Assembly: GCA_964351985.1 (NCBI GenBank)
Contig: CAYGPR010000019.1
Coordinates: forward strand, 1 to 64,000
DNA: 64,000 nt
Direction: 5' to 3'
Source of the DNA: Meishania sp964351985
GTDB lineage: Bacteria > Bacteroidota > Bacteroidia > Flavobacteriales > Flavobacteriaceae
The first letter of the stretch is position 1, and every line of letters begins with the position of its first letter. Under the pieces are notes generated by a model. The model was not told where the DNA came from and did not search any database. It was given only the letters and a program-made list of their open reading frames with translations. Below are positions 17,301 through 25,394 of this stretch, piece after piece. The position numbers were made by a program, and so were the translations under genes.

Positions 17301-18007
17301 TTAAAAGTGTTTTTGCCGGCATATTCGCCATTGCTGAAAATAGGGTGGTGCATGGCAATAACGATATTTTTATCCTGTCCATCGTTGATATAGCCTTCCA
17401 GTTCTTCTAAAAACCTTCTACGTGTTACGATATTCGAACATTTCTTGTTAATATTTTTGATACGCGACCAGTTCGAGATAAACCATTTCGAATCGATAAG
17501 AATCAAGTCGAGATTATCGTTGATGACCTTATGTTCAATAGGGCAGACGTTTTTGGGATAGAATTTTATTTTATCAAGGTCAAGACTATCGATGTACTCC
17601 TCGACCCTTTCGATTTTTTCGGTATCGTAACTCTTCCATTCATTAATGCCTGGCAAGAAAATGGTATTTCCCTTGAAATTATCGGTCAGGGCAATCTGTC
17701 TATCGATATAGGCCTTATCTATCTCCCACGCTTCGTCTTGCCCGGAAATATTATCGCCCGTTAGTATAAGTGAACTATTTTTATTGGCCTCTTTTAGATA
17801 TGATTCAAGTAGGGTTACCGTTTTTTTATTCGATTCCCCATACATATTGCCTAGTCCACCGGCTAAGTAAAAAGTATGGGCGATTTTCTTTTTGTAGGTT
17901 GGGGAAACTTCTTCCGCAGACTTGAATTGCGGAGCATAGGTTGCGCATCCTGTCACTACGAACAGGATTAAAAGTTGAATGAAGGGGTACTTGTAGCAAC
18001 TGTACAT
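14306..18007 (-). CDS. Lipoprotein: degenerate phosphoesterase + kinase-like region + Omp85-type barrel
   Basis: The frame opens at 18061, but the ATG at 18007 gives a proper lipoprotein signal (lipobox LFVVTGC), so I chose that (1,233 residues). Residues about 25-340 align with the calcineurin-like phosphoesterase domain of the paralogue at 35419, but key metal ligands are lost: the first Asp is Gly51, GNHD has become GINE (residues 120-123), and GHEH has become GHEE (290-293); GDN (84-86) and the AMHHP His pair remain. Residues about 430-660 hold a conserved GGGHQS loop, a K/R-rich strand (SMRSLRKN), LYFIEE, and GDWDRHQDQWRW with a later PVPRDRDNAF, which resemble a protein- or lipid-kinase fold. 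The C-terminal third is an outer-membrane barrel with the Omp85 L6-like GLRGFRDERF and a terminal Phe. Function unknown. Confidence 0.8.
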   Translation of the reverse strand: MYSCYKYPFIQLLILFVVTGCATYAPQFKSAEEVSPTYKKKIAHTFYLAGGLGNMYGESNKKTVTLLESYLKEANKNSSLILTGDNISGQDEAWEIDKAYIDRQIALTDNFKGNTIFLPGINEWKSYDTEKIERVEEYIDSLDLDKIKFYPKNVCPIEHKVINDNLDLILIDSKWFISNWSRIKNINKKCSNIVTRRRFLEELEGYINDGQDKNIVIAMHHPIFSNGEYAGKNTFKRSITPLPLIGSIMNGVSDLGAFSPDRLNSRRYNYLRMLVSSYAKASDRITVVSGHEESLQYLTGGKIYQIISGSLSDRSATKRSKDKITTIGGSLPFEGKFTHGEKGFVKLDYFEDGSSRVTFITVDGKETSFPILDELKPKKTEVEYPELNTKTMQDVVIDEKNAPDKSGFYTFLWGERYRRYFGESVTAPVAVLDTLYGGLKVTKKGGGHQSYSIRLEDDNGKEYSMRSLRKNALKFLKFKIPGIAYTEDDYDDTFTEEVISDFFTTAHPYMQLVINPLARAVDVNHSSPSLFYIPKQERLGDLNEAFGNELYFIEERPSDEQMNFKGYRRVIDEPGKVKDFESTTDMLEKIKGDESYTVDQKSFIRARIFDMLLGDWDRHQDQWRWVEYEDEDGDKEFLPVPRDRDNAFPKFDGFALKVIQLFVPNTRPWQTYGPKIKNVKWLNNSGNRIDRAVLTEFDAKIWEQEALYIQKNLTKEKIAAAFDRLPQEVHDGTSEKIKSDLIKRLENLPRYAFEYSRYLDKIVALRGTEKDDKIEITRLPEGKTRVVLRRLLSDDPNEKMYERIFDRNITKEIWIYGLGDNDIFEVNGEGDKRITIRLIGGYGKDTYKIFDKKAIRVYDWVHEETKFEEKTPINQMTDVYKTNTYHWRFFEENNNIFVPNIGFRTDDGVYLGLTDTYIYNGFNGNKFKQKHSLAANYYFNFKAAEVSYSGIFANIIPKWNLEVDGYFTNNRFTNNFFGIGNETDNLENNLGRDYYRSRMQKVRFSAGIAYHALRFKALYESFKVRELSDRFFIPANLDELVFGSQNFVGLETSALYDLADAKDFPTKSIVFGLTAGFKANTSIDANKFGYLMFKAGFSHKLIPSGNLVFGTLGEVKTNFGNDYFFYHAPSLGGNNGLRGFRDERFAGKTYFYQTSDLRLRLKRYITAVAPITVGVYGGLDYGRVWSPNDSSDVWHTSHGLGFWASGLNFLSFNAGFFNSIEGNLIQVGLGFEF

Positions 18008-18089
18008 AGTATGAATTAAGTGCAACAAATAAAAGTGACCAAAACACAACGGATTGATCACTTTCTAAATGTGTCGATTGGTATAGGAA

Positions 18090-18263
18090 CTATATTGTAT
18101 CTAATAATTGGCCTGAAAAGACAATGGCAATAATGATTAGTGCCAAAATAATTACGATCATCGCCGCCACGATTTTGGTCTTTTTATTTTTTTGAAAAAT
18201 GAATTTTTCCGTACGGTTGTTATCATCCTTTATGAATTTTGTGCTTTCCTCACCTTGTTTCAT
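18090..18263 (-). CDS. 57-residue single-pass membrane protein
   Basis: A short frame opens with ATG at 18263 (MKQGEESTKFIKDDN...) and ends with TAG at 18090. It has a charged, Lys/Asp-rich N-terminal half (about 32 residues) and one strong transmembrane helix (KIVAAMIVIILALIIIAIVF) before a short tail. The gene lies 82 nt upstream of the barrel lipoprotein in the same direction. No family is recognised. The clear charge-then-helix layout and codon pattern make it more likely real than chance. Confidence 0.55.
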   Translation of the reverse strand: MKQGEESTKFIKDDNNRTEKFIFQKNKKTKIVAAMIVIILALIIIAIVFSGQLLDTI

Positions 18264-18373
18264 GGTCTTTGGGGCTTAATTTTATGCAACATATAAACAA
18301 TCTGCATTTTTATTGAACGCAATAAAATTAAATATTGCCCCATTTTATCAAATATACTGTTTACTTGAATAAA

Positions 18374-18982
18374 TCATGTCTCAGGACTGAGATTGATGAA
18401 GCTAAACTTGATCTCACCAAGATGTTCTTCATGTATTGATCCTGACTTATAATCCCCCCAATCAAAACGATACGACTTATCTTCTTCACTATATTTTGAT
18501 AAAAGCCCCGCGGATAACAGAATGTATTCATCCGATTCAATATTGTTTTTCAACAATCGATGGGCCGTAATCACATCTTCGCCAATGAGCTTAATGCGTT
18601 TTCCTACAGGTACCAATCCGACTTCCTCTCCGAAATGGAGCACAATCTTCAACCCCAGTACCTTGGGTATTAGATGTGACGAATCATTGCCATTGAATCG
18701 CGCCTTTAGTGTATGTAATTGCTTATAAAATTCGGTGTAGAAAAAACGGCACTGTTCCAATAATTCTTTAAAAGAGGGTAGATTACCAGATTTATAGAAC
18801 AACACCGCATCGCCTTCTATTTCAGAGATCTTTAGACCGATTTCGTTCGAGTAAACGATATTGTTCAACAAAGAAGGAATTACTTTCGAACTCAGCTCAA
18901 AATCGGTTTCGCTCATAAAACGGGTAAACCCGCTGATGTCTGGAATACATAATAGGGTAGGTGAGGCTTTCATGTCAGCCAT
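18374..18982 (-). CDS. DUF2652 protein, class III nucleotide-cyclase-like
   Basis: The protein has the ferredoxin-like cyclase homology fold of DUF2652. The segment LLCIPDISGFTRFM matches the first metal-binding Asp block of class III cyclases, and ISEIEGDAVLFYKSG the second. In the block that normally reads VNxAxR, this protein has EDVITAHRLL: the Arg is kept but the transition-state Asn is replaced by Ile, and the base-specifying Lys position is Glu. Metal binding is therefore plausible but cyclase activity is doubtful. It is 202 residues, soluble, and lies 15 nt downstream of the DUF2254 gene, so both are probably co-transcribed. Role unknown; a signalling role is inferred from the fold only. 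Confidence 0.8.
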   Translation of the reverse strand: MADMKASPTLLCIPDISGFTRFMSETDFELSSKVIPSLLNNIVYSNEIGLKISEIEGDAVLFYKSGNLPSFKELLEQCRFFYTEFYKQLHTLKARFNGNDSSHLIPKVLGLKIVLHFGEEVGLVPVGKRIKLIGEDVITAHRLLKNNIESDEYILLSAGLLSKYSEEDKSYRFDWGDYKSGSIHEEHLGEIKFSFINLSPET

Positions 18983-18997
18983 AATTTAAAGTTTTAA

Positions 18998-20278
18998 TTA
19001 ATTGAAGCGTTTTAAGATACGTTCTTTATCATCTTTATTTTCGATATTTTTCTTGATGTCGTCATGTAGGGCACCTAATTCTTGGTCGACAACGATTCTA
19101 TTATCATCCGACACATTTGGCCTACTTGCCATAAATTGTAAAGCTCCGATAAGTTCATAAAGAACCGAGACATCATGTTTTGAATAAAAACGAATAGGCT
19201 GTACGATGATACGCATTAGCTCGGCCGCAGGTAAGGTACGATGGGTAAAAGTACAGTTTCCACCTTCAACTGGTTTCGAGATTATAGTCGGCATTTGCAA
19301 AGACCTTCCCACCAGAATCCCTAGTTTGTTAATGGCTTCGATCGCCGTGCCAGGGTCATTTATACCTGGAGACATTGCCTTTACAGCTATTTCCATAAGT
19401 TTTATCATGCCGCCGATGCCCTGGTTTCCCTCATGTCTATCGGAAGAAATGTGAAGGCAAAAAATAAGATTGTCGTATTCTTTATCCGTTAAGGCTTTTT
19501 CTGTTTTTATTACAGGGTCGCCCTCCCAAATATGTTCGTTCGCATAGGGTAGAACATCAATTTGATTATTTTGTTCTTTGATGGAATTTTCAAGCAGACT
19601 GATGTCGAATGCCTTGAAATACCCCGAGGTCCTACTTTTTATTACCGCCCAATTCTCGGTATTCAAAGAACATAATGCGACATTCGGTTCCGAAGTATTT
19701 TTTAGCTCACAATCGATTTTGAAGATACTCTCGTGAAAAATACGTTCAATGATGTTATGTATTTGAATTGCCTGTGAGATTCCGTGAATAAAATATACGA
19801 AAAGAACAATGCACAGAACTCCCGAAAGGGCAGCGAGCATGGTCGAAAGACCTAGCGAATTTGAATCTATGCCATAAGCGCCCAATGAGATTAATACAAT
19901 GATACAGTTCAAGAGCGTACCGATGTAAATACCTAAAATAATCTGGTTTCTCTTGTTTGAAATCAACCCCGGAAGCAGTCTCGGCGAAAAGTTGGAGGAA
20001 GCTTGGCTCAAAACTACCATCACCATCGAAAAACTGAATACCGTCAAAGAAATAATGCCGCCTATCAAGGTAGATAGCATCGAGCGGGCTGTTTCAAAGT
20101 CTTGAATAAAAAGATATGGAAGTTTTTTCTTGATCGCGATCACTACTTCCCAATTTTCCACGCTCAGGCAGGCAATGGCCAGAATCAAAAAGACAAAGCT
20201 GATCACAACAGGATAAAATGCGATACTACGCAAGACCTTGCGATACATCTTTTTCAAAATTTTGAGAATAGTCTTCAT
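18998..20278 (-). CDS. DUF2254 integral membrane protein
   Basis: Four hydrophobic helices fill the first 165 residues (about 18-38, 65-90, 108-130, 135-160), including the family segment ARSMLSTLIGGIISLTVFSF and SQASSNFSPRLLPGLISN. A soluble C-terminal domain of about 240 residues follows, with the conserved block MEIAVKAMSPGINDPGTAIEAI. DUF2254 proteins are widespread bacterial membrane proteins without an assigned function. It is the first gene of a two-gene unit with the cyclase-like DUF2652 protein and is divergent from the hemerythrin gene across 284 bp. Confidence 0.85.
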   Translation of the reverse strand: MKTILKILKKMYRKVLRSIAFYPVVISFVFLILAIACLSVENWEVVIAIKKKLPYLFIQDFETARSMLSTLIGGIISLTVFSFSMVMVVLSQASSNFSPRLLPGLISNKRNQIILGIYIGTLLNCIIVLISLGAYGIDSNSLGLSTMLAALSGVLCIVLFVYFIHGISQAIQIHNIIERIFHESIFKIDCELKNTSEPNVALCSLNTENWAVIKSRTSGYFKAFDISLLENSIKEQNNQIDVLPYANEHIWEGDPVIKTEKALTDKEYDNLIFCLHISSDRHEGNQGIGGMIKLMEIAVKAMSPGINDPGTAIEAINKLGILVGRSLQMPTIISKPVEGGNCTFTHRTLPAAELMRIIVQPIRFYSKHDVSVLYELIGALQFMASRPNVSDDNRIVVDQELGALHDDIKKNIENKDDKERILKRFN

Positions 20279-20562
20279 TAGAGCATTGTTGGTTTTATAC
20301 CAAGGTCAAAATACTTCAATCTTTTCTGATTATAAGGTTTAATCGGCCTTATTATTGACCGGATAACAAAAACAAATACTGATCAATCAGAAGTATCAGG
20401 CATTTTAATACGGTCAATCTTAAAACGGATGAAGCTAAACTTGCAATTAGAGTCTAAGTAATATTACCAAGAATTCAATTTGAATAGTTTGGTTGGTTGT
20501 ATAAAAATGGCTTTGATACCCTAAATGTCAAGGCCATTTTGGTTTAAATAAAAAAAGGAATT

Positions 20563-20997
20563 ATGAATATATTCGAGGCATTGCGTCATGATCATGACAT
20601 ACAGAGAAGACTTTTAAAAGAATTGATAGAAACTACGGGCGACTCTAAGAAAAGAGACGCAGTTTTCAAAGCATTGAAGAACGAACTAAAGATTCACGCT
20701 GATGCAGAAGAGCGTCATTTTTATATTCCATTGATTGATAGCGACACCACACAAGATAAGGCCCGTCATGGTATTGCCGAGCATCACGAAATAGATGAAC
20801 TCATCGAAGAACTTGAAAAAACGGAATATGCATCGTCAGCATGGTTGAAGATTGCCAAAAATCTGCAAGAAAAAGTAGAGCATCATTTAGAGGAAGAGGA
20901 ACATGCCATATTTCAACTGGCGGGGAAGGTTTTATCCGAGACCCAGAAGAAGACTTTGGCGACGGACTATGAAAAATATATGAGCCAAAACAGATAA
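20563..20997 (+). CDS. Hemerythrin-domain protein
   Basis: A four-helix bundle of 144 residues with the hemerythrin HHE pattern: His residues in ALRHDHDIQRR, in HADAEERHFYIPL, in AEHHEIDEL and in KVEHHLEEEEHAIF are spaced to bind a di-iron site. Such cytoplasmic proteins sense or store oxygen or protect against oxidative and nitrosative stress. It is followed after 17 nt by topoisomerase IB and then an MscS channel, all on the plus strand, suggesting a stress-type operon. Confidence 0.88.
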   Translation: MNIFEALRHDHDIQRRLLKELIETTGDSKKRDAVFKALKNELKIHADAEERHFYIPLIDSDTTQDKARHGIAEHHEIDELIEELEKTEYASSAWLKIAKNLQEKVEHHLEEEEHAIFQLAGKVLSETQKKTLATDYEKYMSQNR

Positions 20998-21014
20998 ACG
21001 TATTTTTCATTAAA

Positions 21015-22115
21015 ATGAGTGAAAGGTTCATAGATCCAGAACTAATACGGGCCATTCGGGAAACGCCGGAGACGGCCGTTGAAAAAATTGATCTTGTCTA
21101 TGTCAACGATCGGGAACTATCAATACTTCGCAAGAGGAAAAAGAATGATTTCACTTATGTTCTAAAAGGGAAACCTTTGACCGAAAAGGAACAACTGAAC
21201 AGAATAAAAAGTTTGGTGTTACCTCCCGCTTGGGAGAATGTAAGAATTACCCATCTTCCAAACGGACATTTACAGGCAACCGGGCAGGATGCCAAGCATA
21301 GAAAGCAATATAGGTATCATCCGATTTGGTCAAAAGTTCGCAACCAGACCAAGTTCTATCGCATGGCCATTTTTGGGAAACAACTTCCTAAAATGCGTAA
21401 AATTGCGGATAAACATGTTGGCCAAAAAGGATGGCCCCAGACCAAGGTACTCGCCCTCATCGTACTACTGATGGACGAGACCCATATTAGAATAGGTAAC
21501 GAACAATATGCCAAACGGAATCAGACTTACGGGTTGACCACCTTGCGCAAAAAACATGTTGATGTCCATGAAGAACGTGTTAAATTCCATTTTACAGGTA
21601 AGAGAGGGAAAGAGCATCAAGTGACATTGCGCAATAAAAAGCTGATAAAACTTATTTCGAGATGCGAAGAAATTGCAGGATGGGAACTCTTTAAATATTT
21701 TGATGAAAATGGTGAAAAACAGACCATTGACAGTGAAATGTTGAACGAATATCTCAAAAAAATAAGTGGTTTCAGTTTTACCGCAAAAGACTTTAGAACC
21801 TGGGCCGCCTCGGTGGTATTTTTTGACACATTGATGGACTTCGACGCGACTCACGCTAAACAAGATCTTCAGAAGAATATCTTGAAAGCTTTCGACGCTT
21901 CCGCAAAAGCGCTGGGCAATACGAGAAACGTTTGCAGAAAATATTATGTCCACCCCCATATAATTTCCTCTTATGAAGATGGAAGTATCGAGACCTTTTT
22001 TAAAAAGGTCGGTAATTCCAATAATGAAAAATATACAACCGCCTCTGAAAAAACAATGTTGAAGCTTATTCAAAGCTATAGGCCCAAACTAACTATAACA
22101 GAAAAGAATAAATAA
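21015..22115 (+). CDS. DNA topoisomerase IB
   Basis: This matches the short bacterial/poxvirus type IB enzymes. The N-terminal domain contains LPPAWENVRI and GHLQATGQDAKHRKQYRYH. In the catalytic domain, HIRIGNEQYAK supplies the first active-site Arg (Arg159), KFHFTGKRGKEH the Lys loop (near Lys196), DFRTWAA the second Arg (Arg261), and VCRKYYVHPHII the nucleophilic Tyr311. At 366 residues the length is typical. It relaxes supercoils by a 3'-phosphotyrosyl intermediate without ATP. The location between hemerythrin and MscS genes suggests stress-related expression. Confidence 0.93.
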   Translation: MSERFIDPELIRAIRETPETAVEKIDLVYVNDRELSILRKRKKNDFTYVLKGKPLTEKEQLNRIKSLVLPPAWENVRITHLPNGHLQATGQDAKHRKQYRYHPIWSKVRNQTKFYRMAIFGKQLPKMRKIADKHVGQKGWPQTKVLALIVLLMDETHIRIGNEQYAKRNQTYGLTTLRKKHVDVHEERVKFHFTGKRGKEHQVTLRNKKLIKLISRCEEIAGWELFKYFDENGEKQTIDSEMLNEYLKKISGFSFTAKDFRTWAASVVFFDTLMDFDATHAKQDLQKNILKAFDASAKALGNTRNVCRKYYVHPHIISSYEDGSIETFFKKVGNSNNEKYTTASEKTMLKLIQSYRPKLTITEKNK

Positions 22116-22122
22116 AGAAGAT

Positions 22123-23007
22123 ATGAAAACCCAATTAACGGATGCTTGGAACAAAATGTGGGAGAAGTTAAACTCTTGGTTGGATGCCCTAGTTGTCAAT
22201 CTGCCCAACATAATCATAGCCTCAATTGTATTCATATTGGCGATCATCCTATCAAAATATATTGGTAAGCTCGTCAGAAAACTATTGGATAAAACACAAT
22301 TGCAGATTTCAATGAAAAACGTTATTGCCAAGATAGTTTCTATCGTCGTGGTTCTAATTGGCCTCTTCTTGATCCTTGGGGTTTTGAACCTGAGCAAGGC
22401 CTTAAATACTATATTGGCGGGTGCAGGCGTGGCCGGACTTGCCGTTGGGCTGGCATTGCAGGGTGCGTTAGCCAATAGTTATTCAGGTATTATATTGTCG
22501 TATATCAAGAAAATCAAAATAGGTGATTGGATTGAGACCAATGACATTGAAGGAGAGGTATTGGAAATCGACCTACGGGCAGTGACCTTAAAGCAGCCAG
22601 ATAATAATTTAGTATATATACCCAATAAACTGGTGCTCGAAAACCCGATGAAGAATTTCTCGACCACAGCTCAATCAAGAGTGATTTTGGAGTGCGGGGT
22701 GGGTTATTCCTCTGACCTGGAATATGTCCGCAAGTTAGTCAAAAAGACCATCGTTGAAAATTTCAAGGCTGTCGAAGATAAGGACGACATCATATTTCTC
22801 TACAAAGAGTTCGGTGACAGTTCCATAAATTTCGAGACCCGTTTCTGGATCGATTCAACTTCTGCCCTTGAGGTGGCAAAGGCGAAGACCGATGCGGTGA
22901 TTGCGATCAAGAAAGCCTTTGACAAGAACGATATCAATATTCCCTTTCCGATACGTACGCTTGATATTCCAAAACAAATTGAAATCAGTACTGCCAAAAA
23001 GGAATAG
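22123..23007 (+). CDS. Small-conductance mechanosensitive channel, MscS family
   Basis: Three transmembrane helices fall in the first 130 residues; the third is the Gly/Ala-rich pore helix LNTILAGAGVAGLAVGLALQGALANSYSGIIL. The beta domain follows with IGDWIETNDIEGEVLEIDLRAVTLK and PNKLVLENPMKNFS, then the alpha/beta C-terminal vestibule domain. At 294 residues it is close to E. coli MscS (286). It releases solutes on hypo-osmotic shock from the inner membrane. It starts 7 nt after topoisomerase IB, so the two are almost certainly in one transcript. Confidence 0.93.
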   Translation: MKTQLTDAWNKMWEKLNSWLDALVVNLPNIIIASIVFILAIILSKYIGKLVRKLLDKTQLQISMKNVIAKIVSIVVVLIGLFLILGVLNLSKALNTILAGAGVAGLAVGLALQGALANSYSGIILSYIKKIKIGDWIETNDIEGEVLEIDLRAVTLKQPDNNLVYIPNKLVLENPMKNFSTTAQSRVILECGVGYSSDLEYVRKLVKKTIVENFKAVEDKDDIIFLYKEFGDSSINFETRFWIDSTSALEVAKAKTDAVIAIKKAFDKNDINIPFPIRTLDIPKQIEISTAKKE

Positions 23008-23225
23008 ACCGCTTCTTGTGTGCTACAAATCGTAACCTGCCAAATCCATATTGCTTCTAGAATCGGCATTTATACCCTAATAGCATCAGCACGAATTTCA
23101 CGGTTTAATTTGGATGATGTACGTTATTTCCCAAATTTTTGACGCGATACATTCCCTGATCGGTTCTTCGTATGAATGCATCAATTTTGCTTTGCATTGG
23201 ACAAAGACTTGAAAGGAAGTCCTAG

Positions 23226-23233
23226 TACTTTTG
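23226..23233 (+). promoter_or_regulatory. Candidate -7 promoter element
   Basis: TACTTTTG matches the Bacteroidota -7 consensus TAnnTTTG exactly and lies 23 nt before the ATG at 23257. TTG-containing stretches occur upstream (for example at 23209), but the spacing to a -33 element is not ideal. Confidence 0.4.
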
Positions 23234-23256
23234 AATCAGAAACAAAACAAAAAATC

Positions 23257-23577
23257 ATGGACTATCTAGACATAGAGAACTTAGTATTAGGTGTTTCAAT
23301 AGGTCTATCAGTTTGGGTGACATTCAAGTTTTTCGAGTCGGTCTTACAGAACAATATCACTCAAAAATTAAATCGGAAAAGATTTCAAAATATAATCAAT
23401 GAAGAGAATAATGATTTCTTGGAAATTCCCTTGGAAGAGCTAATAATTGCTGATGACAAAGGAAGCAAAAAAGACTTTGAATACTTGATTCGCAAGGTCA
23501 GGGTTTTCAAAAACAGGAATATGTTCTACAAAAACCGCGATTTCCATTTGAAGAATGATTTTTTAGATCTTAATTAA
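23257..23577 (+). CDS. Small membrane-anchored protein of unknown function
   Basis: An in-frame ATG exists at 23176, but a promoter-like TACTTTTG lies between it and 23257, and the latter has an A-rich leader typical of this phylum. Starting there gives 106 residues: one hydrophobic helix (ENLVLGVSIGLSVWVTFKFF) near the N-terminus followed by a charged tail with repeated basic and acidic residues. I recognise no family. It sits between the MscS gene and the PA2169-type gene in the same orientation. Confidence 0.6.
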   Translation: MDYLDIENLVLGVSIGLSVWVTFKFFESVLQNNITQKLNRKRFQNIINEENNDFLEIPLEELIIADDKGSKKDFEYLIRKVRVFKNRNMFYKNRDFHLKNDFLDLN

Positions 23578-23648
23578 ATACTTATGGATGTAAACAGTGC
23601 GCATCCACCCCTAAAAAAGCCGCTGCTAATTTATAATACTATATTGTT

Positions 23649-24098
23649 ATGAGTACTTATACCGAAGAAGTTGGAGAGAAATTAAACGAATTATTAGAGA
23701 AGACCTATGATGCCGAAAAAGGTTTCAAAAAGGCTGCCGAGAATACTGAAAATGCTCCATTGAAAAATTATTTTCAAAGAAAAGCACAAGAACGTTATGA
23801 TTTTGGCCATGAGCTGAAAACAGAAATCAAGACATTCGGACAAGACGTAGAAAAAGGAGGGAGTCTCACGGGAACCGCCCATCGTGCTTGGATGGATGTC
23901 AAGGCTTTCTTCTCTGCCGATGACGCAGAATCAATGTTGGAAGAGGCGATCCGTGGCGAAAAAGCTGCGGTCGAGGAATATGAAGATGTTTTGAAAGAAA
24001 CCAGTTTGCCTTCTAGTACCTCGTCTTTGCTTACCAAGCAGAAACTAAAAATCGCTGATGGTCTTGCAACTATCAAACATCTTGAAGATTTGAATTAA
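23649..24098 (+). CDS. PA2169 / DUF2383 family four-helix protein
   Basis: The protein is a ferritin-like four-helix bundle of 149 residues: EEVGEKLNELLEKTYDAEKGF, APLKNYFQRKAQERYDFGHEL, GTAHRAWMDVKAFFSADDAES and MLEEAIRGEKAAVEEYEDVL are the family's helix signatures. Family members appear in stress or stationary-phase neighbourhoods next to hemerythrins, DUF1328 proteins and MscS channels, as seen here. No function has been firmly assigned; some acidic and His residues could bind metal. A strong terminator follows. Confidence 0.85.
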   Translation: MSTYTEEVGEKLNELLEKTYDAEKGFKKAAENTENAPLKNYFQRKAQERYDFGHELKTEIKTFGQDVEKGGSLTGTAHRAWMDVKAFFSADDAESMLEEAIRGEKAAVEEYEDVLKETSLPSSTSSLLTKQKLKIADGLATIKHLEDLN

Positions 24099-24116
24099 AA
24101 TAGATTAAGATTAATG

Positions 24117-24151
24117 AAAAAGAGGGGTACGACTGGCACTCCTCTTTTTTT
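24117..24151. terminator. Bidirectional intrinsic terminator
   Basis: A 12-bp stem (AAAAAGAGGGGT with ACTCCTCTTTTT, one G-T pair) around a nine-base loop is flanked by A and T runs on both sides. It ends the PA2169-type gene and overlaps the last codons of the convergent AraC gene. Confidence 0.8.
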
Positions 24152-25205
24152 ATACAATCGTTTTAAAATTGGCTTTCTTTCGATACTCTTTAGGGCTGCA
24201 GTGATATTTGATTTTGAAGATTTTACAAAAGTAACTTCGACTGGTAAGCCCGATGGTATACACCACTTCCGAAATGTTGAAATCCGAGGTGCGAATCAAT
24301 TGCTCGGCTTTGATAAGACGAATATCTCGAATATAGTTGGATACCGTTTGGCCGTGCATAAGTTTAAAACCTTCCTGCAATTTTGCGGAAGATATACCCC
24401 CTTTTTCGCAAAGATCTTTGACGGTATGTTGAATTTCGGGATAATTACGAATATAATCGCTAAGCTCTTCTACGGTTCTAAGTTCCCTTTGACAGAGACT
24501 GGTGCTGATTCCCTCACTTTTCATTTCCTTAAAAAATTGGGCAATCTGATCCGACAATATTAAATTACTGATTCCCTCGAATTGCAGAAGGGATGAAAGA
24601 TCATTGTTTCGAGTGCTGTGCCCCAGTTCTTTTAAAAGTTCGCCGATTTTAAGATTGTGATGGCCTAAATGGTATCGCTCATTTTTCTGGTCAAAAACCT
24701 CCAATAGGTCTTTTAGTTTGACATCGAGCCCATGAAAATCGCCAATGAACTTTTCTATGTATCTTGTACGATCGATGCGAATAAGATTGAAATGAAATCG
24801 CTCATCTTGTTGTACCAGTAAATGCGTCGTTATTTCTTTATTGCTGGAAACTACGATCGGGCGCAAGGGTTCAATGGCGGTAAATTCGTGGTCATCATTG
24901 AATTTTAGACTTGAATTGCCATTGAGGGCGTACATAAAGTACAGCACATCGGTCTCTGCCGTACCTAAGGTAATCAACGTGTTCTTTTGCAAGGTAATAT
25001 CGATTTCCATTGAGGTCATAAACCGATTGAAGCAAATACACCGCACTTCTCCTTCGCCCAAATCATGGGATATGCCAAGGCTATAGATACCGTTCTCCAA
25101 AGTGATGTTTCCCTTTAGATGTTTTCTGAGCGTTTCGAGTTCTCGCTCGGTACGTTTAACATTAATTTGCATATCATTTTGTAAAATGGGTTGTAGTTCT
25201 CCCAA
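24150..25205 (-). CDS. AraC-family transcriptional regulator (paralogue 1)
   Basis: The C-terminal 100 residues contain two helix-turn-helix units of the AraC type: AKLQEGFKLMHGQTVSNYIRD and the closing VVYTIGLTSRSYFCKIFK...PKEYRK. The N-terminal 230 residues are a sensor region in which a GEGEVRCICFNRFMTSMEIDI segment resembles the effector domain of PchR-like regulators. The start could also be the ATG at 25172. Two paralogues of the same layout lie at 26261 and 27433. A cytoplasmic DNA-binding activator is expected; the signal and targets are unknown. Confidence 0.85.
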   Translation of the reverse strand: MGELQPILQNDMQINVKRTERELETLRKHLKGNITLENGIYSLGISHDLGEGEVRCICFNRFMTSMEIDITLQKNTLITLGTAETDVLYFMYALNGNSSLKFNDDHEFTAIEPLRPIVVSSNKEITTHLLVQQDERFHFNLIRIDRTRYIEKFIGDFHGLDVKLKDLLEVFDQKNERYHLGHHNLKIGELLKELGHSTRNNDLSSLLQFEGISNLILSDQIAQFFKEMKSEGISTSLCQRELRTVEELSDYIRNYPEIQHTVKDLCEKGGISSAKLQEGFKLMHGQTVSNYIRDIRLIKAEQLIRTSDFNISEVVYTIGLTSRSYFCKIFKIKYHCSPKEYRKKANFKTIV

Positions 25206-25394
25206 ATCACCGTAAAATTACGCTTAACCCATTTCCATGATTATAAGTTTTGAATAAACTTTTAACACTATTGGGCACTTTTACCTCTTTTTAAGAAGTA
25301 TTTCAAATGCTTAAAATTGAATGGGTTACAATTAATATGAATGAAAGCAATATCATTATCCGGTTTTGGCGTACTTGCAGTAATATTATGAAGT

